Shown piece by piece: positions 34,301-41,859 of a stretch of 64,000 bases of DNA. Below the pieces are notes generated by a model, which did not search any database, was not told the origin of the DNA, and saw only the letters and a program-made list of their open reading frames with translations. The translations under genes were made by a program, and so were the position numbers. The stretch is from contig NZ_JFFR01000014.1 of assembly GCF_000695685.1 (NCBI RefSeq), forward strand, positions 34,077 through 98,076, read 5' to 3'. The DNA is from Vibrio fortis (GTDB lineage: Bacteria > Pseudomonadota > Gammaproteobacteria > Enterobacterales > Vibrionaceae). Numbering within the stretch: the stretch's first letter is position 1; each line of letters starts with the position of its first letter.

Positions 34301-34485
34301 ACGGTATCCGCAATAACTTTCGGGTTCGCACCCGGGTAAGTCGCTGTTACAACGACAGTCGGAGGAACAACCTCAGGGTATTCAGTGATAGGCAGTTGCC
34401 ATACAGACAATGCACCACCGATGAATATGAGTATCGACAGGACGGATGCAAAGATCGGCCGACGAATAAAGAACTGGGAAAACAT
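31303..34485 (-). CDS. RND multidrug efflux permease (AcrB/MexB class)
   Basis: 1060 residues, normal for HAE-1 permeases. Twelve membrane helices and two large periplasmic loops. The N-terminus MFSQFFIRRPIFASVLSILIFIGG, the FGLVLAIGIVVDDAIVVVENVER segment (TM4 with the proton-relay Asp pair) and GLATKNAILIVEFAKEL (TM10-11 region with relay Lys) are typical. It exports lipophilic drugs, dyes or detergents to the outside using the proton gradient, with the adaptor encoded 13 bp upstream. No outer-membrane channel gene is present, so it probably uses a TolC encoded elsewhere. Confidence 0.95.
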   Translation of the reverse strand: MFSQFFIRRPIFASVLSILIFIGGALSVWQLPITEYPEVVPPTVVVTATYPGANPKVIADTVASPLEEEINGVEDMLYMSSQATSDGVMTLTVTFAIGADVDKAQTLVQSRVDRALPRLPETVQRLGVVTEKSSPDLTMVVHLVSPDERYDLLYLANYAALNVKDELARIEGVGAVRLFGGGEYSMRIWLDPNKVASLDLNPSEVISAIREQNKQAAAGSLGAQPSGSSDFQLLINVKGRLSEVEEFENIIIKVGEDGQVNRLKDVARIELGAETYSLRSLLDNQDAVAIPIFQASGSNAIQISDDVRAKMEELSASFPQGVSYEIVYDPTVFVRGSIEAVVQTLLEAVLLVVLVVVLFLQTWRASIIPLVAVPVSLVGTFAFMYLMGFSLNALSLFGLVLAIGIVVDDAIVVVENVERNIEEGLAPIAATEKAMREVTGPIVATTLVLAAVFIPTAFMSGLTGQFYKQFALTITISTFISAINSLTLSPALSALLLRGHDQPKDWLTRAMDGLFGRFVFAPFNKLFNKGSIAYGYAVKKSIRLGALIGVMYVGLLGLTAYQFDQTPTGYVPGQDKQYLVAFAQLPDAASLERTDAVIREMSEIALAQPGVEHSVAFPGLSINGFTNSPNSGIVFTPLADFDERQDPSLSANAIAGQLNQKFASIPDAFIAIFPPPPVQGLGTIGGFRLQIQDRANHGYEALYGVTQQVIMKAWAHPALTGVFSSYQVNVPQLDLDVDRTKALKQDLSLDDVFSTLQSYMGSTYVNDINRFGRTYQVNVQADEEFRQTPEQIRQLEVRNANGEMIPLGAFVDVNYSAGPDRVMHYNAYTTAEINGSPMPGFSSGEAQAAIEQILAETLPIGMTYEWTELTYQQKLAGDTAMLIYPLVILLVFLVLAAQYESIRLPMAIILIIPMTLLSAISGVILWGSDNNIFTQIGLIVLVGLATKNAILIVEFAKELQDKGRTVMEAVLEASRLRLRPILMTSIAFIMGVVPMVFSTGAGAEMRQAMGIAVFSGMIGVTIFGLLLTPLFYYVLAKRTPKEQSDNTEQVALEPINESTV

Positions 34486-34498
34486 TGCAACGGTTCCT

Positions 34499-35725
34499 TT
34501 ATTGCTTCACTTGCAGAGTCAGTAGTTCACTGCGCTGCTGGTCTCGTAATGCTTGCTGCTGGCGAATATTGACAAGGGTGTTTTCATCAGCCATTGCAAC
34601 TTCATCAGGCGTAACAGGCATGTTGGCACGCACGCGTTGTAAGCCATTAACGACAATCTTTTCGTCGCCTTTTAGGCCATCTAATACAATGCGCAGACCG
34701 TTAAGGCCTTCACCAAGTGAGATTGCTCGGTATTGGACAATATTGTCATCGCCTAAAACCAAAACATACTTGTTGTTCAGGTCGGTACCAATCGCTTTGT
34801 TATCAATCAACACACCTTGGTAGCTATCCGAGCCAGCGATACGCATTTTCGCGAACATACCCGGCAGAAATTTCTTATCCGCATTATCAAAAACGGCGCG
34901 AACTTGAATGGTTCCCGTTGCTTCGTCAATCGCATTATCTACAAAGTCGATATAACCGATATGAGGGAAATCGGTATCGTTAGCTAACGACATTTGGACG
35001 ACATTTTCAATTTCACCATCCGCTGAGATGAGGTTATTAAGCTCTTGATATTTAAGGAAACTACGCTCATCAATGTCGAAATAAGCGTACATTTTCGAAG
35101 TAGATACCAGTGACGTAAGAACGGTTTGACCCGTAGTTACATAGTTACCTTTGGTCACTTCTGCGAAAGAAACTTTGCCTGAAATCGGCGCGCGAACCAG
35201 AGTGAATTCAAGGTCTAGTTCCGCTTTGGCCAAAGCAGCTTTAAGGGCTGAAACACTTGCAACACTACGCTGTTGATCGGCAAAACGTGCATCAACGGTC
35301 TCTTGTGAAATCGCTTTGGTTTTGCTTAGTCTTTGTGCGCGTTCATAATCTTTGATTGCTTGATTCAAGCTTGTTTGAGCACTGCTAAGTTCCGCTTTCA
35401 AACGGTTAACTTCAGCAACAAACAAACGATTGTCGATTGAGAAAAGCACGTCTCCAGCTTCTACGAGATGGCCTTCGCGGAAGTGAACACGGTCTACGTA
35501 ACCCGACACACGAGGCATCACGGTGACGGTTTGAGGTGATTCTAATCGACCAGTGTATTGATCAAGTTCGGTAACCTGTTCTACAAGCACTTGTGCCACT
35601 TCAACCGTTGGTGGTGGCGGCGCTGATGCAGGTGCTTCGGCGCGTGAATCTTGACATCCAGACAACACCAATGGCGCTGCAAATGAGATTAGTAGAAGAG
35701 GCGTTCTAAGGTGTTTGCCTACCAT
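34499..35725 (-). CDS. RND efflux periplasmic adaptor (membrane fusion protein, lipoprotein)
   Basis: 408 residues. Lipoprotein signal peptide with lipobox LSGC (Cys24), then a Pro/Ala linker (APASAPPPPT). Barrel-sandwich halves flank a coiled-coil hairpin (about 95-165: LFVAEVNRLKAELSSAQTSLNQAIKDYERAQRLSKTKAISQETVDA); beta-barrel and membrane-proximal domains follow. It bridges the permease and an outer-membrane channel. AAGGA stands 8 nt before the start. TetR-type operator 25 bp upstream; first gene of the two-gene operon. Confidence 0.93.
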   Translation of the reverse strand: MVGKHLRTPLLLISFAAPLVLSGCQDSRAEAPASAPPPPTVEVAQVLVEQVTELDQYTGRLESPQTVTVMPRVSGYVDRVHFREGHLVEAGDVLFSIDNRLFVAEVNRLKAELSSAQTSLNQAIKDYERAQRLSKTKAISQETVDARFADQQRSVASVSALKAALAKAELDLEFTLVRAPISGKVSFAEVTKGNYVTTGQTVLTSLVSTSKMYAYFDIDERSFLKYQELNNLISADGEIENVVQMSLANDTDFPHIGYIDFVDNAIDEATGTIQVRAVFDNADKKFLPGMFAKMRIAGSDSYQGVLIDNKAIGTDLNNKYVLVLGDDNIVQYRAISLGEGLNGLRIVLDGLKGDEKIVVNGLQRVRANMPVTPDEVAMADENTLVNIRQQQALRDQQRSELLTLQVKQ

Positions 35726-35749
35726 CTCGCTATCCTTATGTTAGTTTTG

Positions 35750-35761
35750 TACCGATCGGTA
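35750..35761. promoter_or_regulatory. Palindromic operator of the RND/TetR divergent region
   Basis: TACCGATCGGTA is a perfect 12-bp palindrome 25 bp upstream of the adaptor start; TATTAT next to it on the minus strand could be the -10 box. TetR regulators with AcrR-like helices often bind such ACCGATCGGT-type sites. Confidence 0.65.
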
Positions 35762-35885
35762 TAATAATCCTGACTTTTGATATTGATCAAGTAAAATTTA
35801 TAGAATGAATGGTTACAACATATGGACAACGTATGCCTGCCGCATTACCATTTAGGGGATTGAACGAATAAGTGGTAGTTAGATT

Positions 35886-36494
35886 ATGGTAGTCGGTACA
35901 GCAGGTCGACCACGCAGTTTTGACCAAGAAAAGGCGTTAGAAGAAGCATTAAAAGTGTTTTGGGAACAAGGGTTTGAGGGAACATCTCTTTCTGACTTGA
36001 CCAAGGCGATGGGCATCAATAAACCCAGCATGTATTCCGCCTTTGGCAACAAAGAACAACTGTTTCTTAAAGCGGTCGAAATGTATAAAGCCCGTGAATC
36101 AGAATATTTTTATCAGGCCTTAGAACAGGCTGACATACGTAAGGTGATCACGGACATCATCATTGGGAGCGCACAAGCGCATAGCTGTAAAGATAAGCCA
36201 AAAGGTTGTTTGATGATCCAGGGCGCCTTGGCATGTAGTACGGATGCTAGTCCGATAAAACAGGCGATGATGGATTGTCGAAAAGAGATGGGTGAAATAT
36301 TGCTAGCAAGGTTCACAAAAGCTCAAAATGAAGGCCAATTAATTGAATCCGCTGACCCACAAGTGATGACACATTTTATGGCCACTTTTCTCAATGGCTT
36401 GTCAGTTCACTCTATGGATGATGTGTCACCAGAGATGATTATTGCTGTGGCGGAGCTCGGAATAAAAGACTTACACGCATTTTGCGTAAGCTAA
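35886..36494 (+). CDS. TetR/AcrR-family repressor
   Basis: 202 residues. DNA-binding domain at about 8-62: GRPRSFDQEKALEEALKVFWEQGFEGTSLSDLTKAMGINKPSMYSAFGNKEQLF, with the recognition helix INKPSMYSAFG. Effector domain begins about 65 and includes KDKPKGCLMIQGALACS, a Cys-containing block seen in NemR-like and other TetR proteins that sense electrophiles, though sensing is not shown here. Divergent from the RND operon and most likely its repressor. Shine-Dalgarno weak. Confidence 0.9.
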   Translation: MVVGTAGRPRSFDQEKALEEALKVFWEQGFEGTSLSDLTKAMGINKPSMYSAFGNKEQLFLKAVEMYKARESEYFYQALEQADIRKVITDIIIGSAQAHSCKDKPKGCLMIQGALACSTDASPIKQAMMDCRKEMGEILLARFTKAQNEGQLIESADPQVMTHFMATFLNGLSVHSMDDVSPEMIIAVAELGIKDLHAFCVS

Positions 36495-36522
36495 TGTTTT
36501 AATAAGGTTAATTGGATTCGTT

Positions 36523-37674
36523 TTAACCCTGGAGCATGAGGTTTGGACTGTCTTGGTTATTCAAACCTCTCAAATAGCGAAGTACCATTTCATTACTTTT
36601 CCAATCACCAAGTTGAATGAGCTGGGTTAAATTTAAGCCAGCATGATAACCATCTTGCAATGCACCGACACGGCTAGAGTGGCCACTCCATATGTTTCTA
36701 TGAGCCTCTGTTGATGTGACAATGTCACCTAAACCAGCGAGTAGATCGTGGGCGCGTTGATAAATACGGTCGATAGTCATGCCCGACATTGGAGTTTGGC
36801 GATAGCCTGCTGGCCTTGCTCCTTTTACGGTTAACCAACAAAAGATAAAATCATCTTCATCCAGCGGCTGGCAATAGGTATGAATATAGCGTTTTACAAT
36901 CACCGAAAACCGGCCTGTTAATCGCTTCGGTTCTGGACTGATTGTGGTTTTAGATGTAACACGTTCGATATTAATGTCTCCATTTTCAAGAAACTTAACG
37001 TGCTTTTTGCGTATTTTACCAATCTCGCCTTCACGAAGTAGGGTGCCATAGGCGACAGTAAGAACAGCAAGATCTCGATAAGGTACAGCCCGTTTTTCAT
37101 TGCCCCATAGATCCATCAATCGCAGCAAATGGTGTTTTCGAAATGGTTTAGCTTGCAGTTCGATAACTTGCGAGCCGGTAATTTCCATTTCATCTTTTGG
37201 CAACGATTTAAAGAAGGTGGCAATGGCTGGTAGTTTAGTGACGTCTTCCGTATTCATGATTTTGTGGAACAGACTAAGCTGAGCTCTATATTGTTTAAGC
37301 GTATTGATCTTCACATCGAACTCTAGCTTAAGCGATTTGAACCAAGTTAATAGGACTGGGGCGTATATAGGAAAGCTATAAACGTTTTGGTCTTTACAGT
37401 AGTCATCCCATTTACGAACAACGAACGCTAACATCTTTAAAGTGTGAATACTCAATCCGCCACGGTTTTCTTCGAACTCGTCTAAGTATTTTCGCACTAG
37501 AGGTAACTCAGTCCAATTCGGATCAAAACTCTCGTTAAGGTTCGGAAAGTTAAGTTTAAAGCGACTGAGCTTCTCTTTTTGTTTTTCCCACTTCTGGACA
37601 GTTTCTTTATGAGAACGTTCAGGTGACAGCGTCACTTGGCTTTGTCGTTGAGTTGGGAAGTTAGAGTTCGTCAT
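36523..37674 (-). CDS. Tyrosine recombinase / phage-type integrase
   Basis: 383 residues from ATG 37674 (a further in-frame ATG at 37695 exists). N-terminal core-binding domain (SAM-like, about 55-165) and catalytic domain with the full set: R214 (LLREGEI), K242 (TSKTT), H332-x-x-R335 (WSGHSSRVG), W358 (GDWKSNEM) and Tyr367 (VLRYLR). It should cut and join DNA through a 3'-phosphotyrosine. Not next to a tRNA gene, an excisionase or phage genes, so it is either a relic or serves a small local element. A 28-bp palindrome lies directly upstream. Confidence 0.9.
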   Translation of the reverse strand: MTNSNFPTQRQSQVTLSPERSHKETVQKWEKQKEKLSRFKLNFPNLNESFDPNWTELPLVRKYLDEFEENRGGLSIHTLKMLAFVVRKWDDYCKDQNVYSFPIYAPVLLTWFKSLKLEFDVKINTLKQYRAQLSLFHKIMNTEDVTKLPAIATFFKSLPKDEMEITGSQVIELQAKPFRKHHLLRLMDLWGNEKRAVPYRDLAVLTVAYGTLLREGEIGKIRKKHVKFLENGDINIERVTSKTTISPEPKRLTGRFSVIVKRYIHTYCQPLDEDDFIFCWLTVKGARPAGYRQTPMSGMTIDRIYQRAHDLLAGLGDIVTSTEAHRNIWSGHSSRVGALQDGYHAGLNLTQLIQLGDWKSNEMVLRYLRGLNNQDSPNLMLQG

Positions 37675-37695
37675 AATGCCTATGTTAGCAAACAA

Positions 37696-37723
37696 GTGTG
37701 ATATAACTGTAATTATATCACAC
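37696..37723. promoter_or_regulatory. Palindrome at the recombinase promoter
   Basis: Ten-base arms GTGTGATATA (37696-37705) and TATATCACAC (37714-37723), perfect reverse complements around 8 nt. Located 22 bp upstream of the chosen start (immediately next to the alternative ATG at 37695). It resembles a CRP-like half-site pair (TGTGA-TCACA), but the 16-bp gap between TGTGA and TCACA is far longer than the CRP spacing of 6; more likely a dedicated operator or recombination site. Confidence 0.55.
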
Positions 37724-37824
37724 TATATAATTGGGGCGACGATCGACATAAAAAACTCCTTCAAACGAGGTGAGTTTCGCCTGTTAATTAAATAATGAGC
37801 CGAAATGGTAAGTTGAGATGATGA

Positions 37825-38271
37825 TCAGAGGTTAATATACAGCCTGAGCATGTCTTTATGCTGGATACCGTTTTCGAATATTGGGTCGCTGTAATTCATG
37901 AGGAAATAGTCTTTAGATACCGAATCAACGCGAAAACCCAATCTTTGGTAATACGTTAATTGATAGCCAAAGGTACCCGTTCCTAACTCTATACGAGTGA
38001 TACCTTTGTTTGGTAAGTCTGCAAGCACCGACTTTAAAAGTTTTGTACCGATACCAAGACGTTGATGACTGGGCAGTACTGAGACATTAAAAATCTCAAC
38101 AGTGGTAGAAGTGAATGGTTTAGCAATACAAGCTCCTAATACTTCATTATTTTCACAAGCAATAAAGCAGAAAGAATTATATAGATACGAGGAAATACTC
38201 GCCTCGGATGGATCCGCTTCTAACAGCAAATCAAAAGGAACCTCGCTAGGTTCGATTTCTTTGAATTCCAA
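37825..38271 (-). CDS. GNAT-family N-acetyltransferase
   Basis: 148 residues, TTG start backed by GAGGAG 6 nt upstream. Typical GNAT blocks: NNEVLGACIAKPF (about 42-54), VSVLPSHQRLGIGTKLLKSVLADLPNKG (about 70-97, Q/RxxGxG/A acetyl-CoA loop) and LTYYQRLGFRVDSVSKDYFL (about 111-130). Substrate unknown. Lies downstream of the TauE-like gene on the same strand (35-bp gap), so may be co-transcribed with it. Confidence 0.85.
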   Translation of the reverse strand: MEFKEIEPSEVPFDLLLEADPSEASISSYLYNSFCFIACENNEVLGACIAKPFTSTTVEIFNVSVLPSHQRLGIGTKLLKSVLADLPNKGITRIELGTGTFGYQLTYYQRLGFRVDSVSKDYFLMNYSDPIFENGIQHKDMLRLYINL

Positions 38272-38306
38272 GAAGAGCTCCTCGCATACAACTAAAACTT
38301 GAGGAA

Positions 38307-39113
38307 CTAATTAAACGCCATGTTTGCGGCCATAACAACCAAAAGTACTGCAAAAATTTTCTTAATCGTTGCAACAGGAAGATGGTTAGTTGCCTTTGCT
38401 CCCAATGGCGCCGTGAACCATGACGTCGAAACAATACCAAGCAAGGCTGGTAAGTAAACAAATCCGGCAAAACCATCACTTAACGAAAAATAGGAAAGGC
38501 CAGAGCTCACGTAACCGACAGACCCAAACAGCGCGATGATGATCCCACATGCCGATGCACAACCGATCGCCTTTTTGACGTTGACAGAAAAGAAAGACAA
38601 CAAAGGAACCAAAAGAGCGCCGCCACCGATACCGATCATCGCAGACAAGGCACCAGTAATGGTGGTGAGAATGGTAAGTACACCTTTATTAGGTAAAGTA
38701 CGTTCAGGGGCATTGTCACTTTTACTACTAAGAAACATTTTGACCGCGATAAGAAAGACACTCACAGCGAAAATGGTTCTAACGACTTGGTCTGGCAATT
38801 GCGCAGCCATAAAACCACTGATCAGTGCGCCCGAAGCAACACCAACCATAATCCAAGGTGCGATGTCCCACGGAACATTGCCATTTTTATGGTGAGCAAT
38901 AGCAGAAGAAGTTGAAGTAAAGAGTATAGATGCTAAAGAAGTTGCGATAGCTACGACCACGACTTGATCAGATGGCAAAACGCCAAACTGCAGCAATATA
39001 ATGCTTAAGATAGGGACGATGACTAAACCACCGCCAATGCCCAATAGCCCAGCTAAGAAACCAACGCCGCTACCTAACACAGCACAACACAATATCAGTA
39101 CTATTTCACTCAC
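38307..39113 (-). CDS. TauE/SafE-family membrane exporter
   Basis: 268 residues with GTG start at 39113, supported by AGGAG 7 nt upstream (the frame opens further at 39146, but that would place the ribosome site inside the gene). About eight hydrophobic segments and the two family repeats: GVGFLAGLLGIGGGLVIVPIL (first) and GALSAMIGIGGGALLVPLLSFF (second). The family moves sulfite, sulfoacetate or other organosulfur anions across the inner membrane. Near methionine-synthesis genes, so a sulfur role is attractive but not shown. Confidence 0.85.
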   Translation of the reverse strand: MSEIVLILCCAVLGSGVGFLAGLLGIGGGLVIVPILSIILLQFGVLPSDQVVVVAIATSLASILFTSTSSAIAHHKNGNVPWDIAPWIMVGVASGALISGFMAAQLPDQVVRTIFAVSVFLIAVKMFLSSKSDNAPERTLPNKGVLTILTTITGALSAMIGIGGGALLVPLLSFFSVNVKKAIGCASACGIIIALFGSVGYVSSGLSYFSLSDGFAGFVYLPALLGIVSTSWFTAPLGAKATNHLPVATIKKIFAVLLVVMAANMAFN

Positions 39114-39460
39114 CCTTAATCTCCTATTAATTGTTAGGGTTTGCATTCCATATAAAGCAAATCATCAAATCGGATAAAGTAATATAACTGAGTAGCACAT
39201 CAATGCCACCCTATAACTACATGAATATTTCTCATAATCAATGTGAAGGATTACCACTGTTTTTCGAACCTGGATTCGAGCTATAAAATAGACTCTTCTC
39301 TAAATCTAGCGAAACAATTACAGTTATATTGGAATTTGAAGTTATTCAATTATTAAATAGAGCTGTGGTGACTAATGACTGGGACTATAAAAATAATCCA
39401 GAAAGCCTAGAGAGAGTAAGGAAATAAGCTTTCAACTCAGGAAATAGGATACCGCTCAAC
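39114..39460. other. Intergenic region before mesX
   Basis: About 350 bp, AT-rich, between the divergent TauE-like and mesX genes. TATAAAAT near 39283 could be a -10 box. TGAATATTTCTCA at about 39221 is close to the MetR consensus TGAA-N5-TTCA. I see no convincing MetJ box or S-adenosylmethionine riboswitch fold. AGGAAATAGG before mesX provides a ribosome site. Confidence 0.35.
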
Positions 39461-40438
39461 ATGACTACTGATTTTAACTTTACGATTAAAAGCATCGGAC
39501 TTGATGAAAATTACCACCCTTCAGACAGTACGCGTATTACAACTAACTTTGCCAACTTAGCGCGTGGTGAGAACCGTCAGAGAAATCTTCGTAACGCATT
39601 GAACATGATTAACAATAATTTCAATGCTTTAGCAAATTGGGACAACCCAAATCGAGACCGCTACTCTGTTGAACTGGAGATCGTGTCTGTTGATATAGAC
39701 ATTGAAGGCAAAGGTGAAAACTTCCCATCTATCGAAGTATTGAAAACTAACATTGTCGATCACGCGACCAATGAACGCATTGAAGGTGTAGTAGGGAATA
39801 ACTTCTCTTCATACGTGCGAGATTACGATTTTAGTGTTTTATTGTTAGAGTATAATAAAGATAAACCTGGCTTCAGCGTTCCTGATAATTTCGGTGAACT
39901 ACACGGCAATTTATTCAAATCGTTCATTAAGTCTGACACATACAAAGCGAACTTTAAAAAGCTACCTGTTATCTGCTTAAGCGTATCAGACAATAAAATA
40001 TACCAACGCACAGACAACCAACACCCAGTTTTAGGTTTCGAATATCAGCCAAACGAATCATCTTTAACTGAGCAATACTTTAAGAAAATGGGCCTAGAAG
40101 TACGTTACTTCATGCCGCCAAATAGTGTTGCTCCGTTGGCATTCTACTTCTTTGGTGACCTGCTTAACGACTACTCGAACCTAGAACTGATCAGCACTAT
40201 TAGTACGATGGAAACTTTCCAAAAGATTTACCGCCCAGAAATCTACAATGCGAATGCGGTTGCTGGTAATCGTTACCAACCAAACTTAAAGAACTCAGAT
40301 CACTCACTTACACAAATCGTGTACGACCGTGAAGAGCGTAGCAAGCTAGCAATCAAGCAAGGTAAATTCGCTGAAGAGCACTTTATCAAACCGTTCCAAC
40401 ACACGTTAGACCAATGGTCTGCAAGCTTCGCTGTTTAA
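39461..40438 (+). CDS. mesX: MesX (DUF1852), partner of core methionine synthase MesD
   Basis: 325 residues. No signal peptide; N-terminal MTTDFNFTIKSIGLDENYHPSDSTRITTNFANLARGENRQRNLRNALNMINNNFN-type opening and the block LAFYFFGDLLNDYSNLELISTISTMETFQKIYRPEIYNANAVAGNRYQP are those of DUF1852. This family was shown by genetics in Acinetobacter and others to be needed, with oxygen, for MesD to make methionine without folate or cobalamin; its chemistry is unknown. It lies 18 bp upstream of mesD, the conserved pairing. Symbol by family and context. Confidence 0.88.
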   Translation: MTTDFNFTIKSIGLDENYHPSDSTRITTNFANLARGENRQRNLRNALNMINNNFNALANWDNPNRDRYSVELEIVSVDIDIEGKGENFPSIEVLKTNIVDHATNERIEGVVGNNFSSYVRDYDFSVLLLEYNKDKPGFSVPDNFGELHGNLFKSFIKSDTYKANFKKLPVICLSVSDNKIYQRTDNQHPVLGFEYQPNESSLTEQYFKKMGLEVRYFMPPNSVAPLAFYFFGDLLNDYSNLELISTISTMETFQKIYRPEIYNANAVAGNRYQPNLKNSDHSLTQIVYDREERSKLAIKQGKFAEEHFIKPFQHTLDQWSASFAV

Positions 40439-40456
40439 GGCTAGGGGATTGTACAT

Positions 40457-41491
40457 ATGTCAAAATTACTACCAACTTCTACCGCAGGCAGCCTACCAAA
40501 ACCTTCATGGCTCGCTGAACCTGAAAAGTTATGGTCACCGTGGAAGTTACAAGGTAACGAGCTAATCGATGGTAAACAAGACGCCTTACGTGTCTCATTA
40601 CAATCTCAAGAGCTTGCAGGCGTCGATATTGTCAGTGACGGCGAGCAAACACGACAGCACTTTGTGACCACTTTTATTGAGCACTTAAGTGGTGTTGACT
40701 TCGAAAACAGAAAAACCGTTAAAATCCGTGATCGTTATGACGCGAGTGTTCCTACAGTAGTAGGTCCGGTTTCTCGTCAAAAACCTGTTTTCGTTGAAGA
40801 TGCGAAGTTCTTACGCTCTCAGACTAAACAACCGATCAAGTGGGCGCTTCCTGGCCCAATGACGATGATCGACACGCTTTACGATGACCATTACAAAAGC
40901 CGTGAAAAGTTGGCGTGGGAATTCGCTAAAATCCTAAACCAAGAAGCAAAAGAGCTAGAAGCAGCTGGTGTCGACATCATCCAGTTTGACGAACCGGCGT
41001 TTAACGTATTCTTCGATGAAGTTAACGACTGGGGTATCGCGTGCTTAGAGCGTGCGATCGAAGGCCTTAAGTGTGAAACTGCTGTCCACATCTGTTACGG
41101 CTACGGCATCAAAGCAAACACCGATTGGAAGAAAACACTTGGCTCTGAGTGGCGACAATACGAAGAGGTATTTCCAAAGTTACAGAAGTCGAAGATCGAC
41201 ATCATTTCTCTTGAATGCCACAACTCACATGTCCCAGTAGAACTGCTTGAACTGATTCGCGGCAAAAAAGTCATGGTCGGTGCAATTGATGTTGCGACCG
41301 ATGAAATTGAAACGCCAGAAGAAGTCGCAGAGACTCTAAGAACTGTACTCAAGTACGTCGACGCTGATAAGCTTTATCCATGTACTAACTGTGGTATGGC
41401 GCCATTATCACGCAATGTGGCTAATGCCAAGTTGGACGCCTTAAGTGCTGGCGCAGCCATAGTACGAAAAGAACTTGAAGCCGGTGCTTAA
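40457..41491 (+). CDS. mesD: Core methionine synthase MesD
   Basis: 344 residues, the size of a C-terminal MetE barrel alone with no N-terminal folate domain. Zinc/homocysteine ligands by comparison with MetE: H211 and C213 (VHICYGYG), E253 (SLECHNS) and C312 (CTNCGMAPL); VDIIQFDEPAF (172-182) is the conserved DEPA block. It methylates homocysteine to methionine. MesD members in aerobic bacteria do not use 5-methyl-tetrahydrofolate or B12, but require DUF1852 and oxygen; methyl donor unknown. Followed by a terminator, so mesX-mesD is a two-gene operon. Confidence 0.88.
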   Translation: MSKLLPTSTAGSLPKPSWLAEPEKLWSPWKLQGNELIDGKQDALRVSLQSQELAGVDIVSDGEQTRQHFVTTFIEHLSGVDFENRKTVKIRDRYDASVPTVVGPVSRQKPVFVEDAKFLRSQTKQPIKWALPGPMTMIDTLYDDHYKSREKLAWEFAKILNQEAKELEAAGVDIIQFDEPAFNVFFDEVNDWGIACLERAIEGLKCETAVHICYGYGIKANTDWKKTLGSEWRQYEEVFPKLQKSKIDIISLECHNSHVPVELLELIRGKKVMVGAIDVATDEIETPEEVAETLRTVLKYVDADKLYPCTNCGMAPLSRNVANAKLDALSAGAAIVRKELEAGA

Positions 41492-41508
41492 TACAAAAAC
41501 GTTATGAT

Positions 41509-41536
41509 AAACGGGACTTGAGAAAGCCCCGTTTTT
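41509..41536 (+). terminator. Terminator of mesX-mesD
   Basis: AAACGGG pairs with CCCGTTT, loop about 12 nt, ending in TTTTT, 18 bp past the mesD stop. Confidence 0.88.
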
Positions 41537-41777
41537 AGTTTGTTTGGAATGAAAGCTAACATATAAACTTATAGGACATTTTAAAATTGCTTCGATGCTC
41601 AGGTGCATATTACGTACATTATGTTAAATATGATATTTTTAATATCTAGGTCTATAAAATCCTGTAACTAAGCCATTCTCCTGCTCATATTGAACGCTCC
41701 GAATTTAGCTCGTTTGGTTCTCTAACTTATTAAAATTTAACAATAAGTCGATTTACCATAAAATAGATAATAACCAT

Positions 41778-41825
41778 AAATGTTGTTGTTCGGCGAATGC
41801 TGGGCATTCTTGAACAGCAACATTT
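41778..41825. terminator. Long two-tier hairpin between mesD and the PhzF-like gene
   Basis: Outer stem AAATGTTGTTGTTC/GAACAGCAACATTT (14 bp, one G-U pair) encloses an inner stem GAATGC/GCATTC with a 3-nt loop. T-tract on the plus side (ATTTTTA). The 241 bp before it (41537-41777) are AT-rich with nothing I recognise. It likely ends the PhzF-like transcript and backs up the mesD terminator. Confidence 0.65.
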
Positions 41826-41859
41826 TTACGTTATCTATCTGAGCAAGATTTCGTGATGT

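Noticed and set aside
37696..37723. Palindrome as a CRP site
   Set aside because: TGTGA and TCACA are present but separated by 16 bp rather than 6, which is outside CRP geometry.
39114..39460. S-adenosylmethionine riboswitch or MetJ boxes before mesX
   Set aside because: No multi-helix junction could be drawn and no tandem AGACGTCT-like octamers were found; only a one-mismatch MetR-like site.
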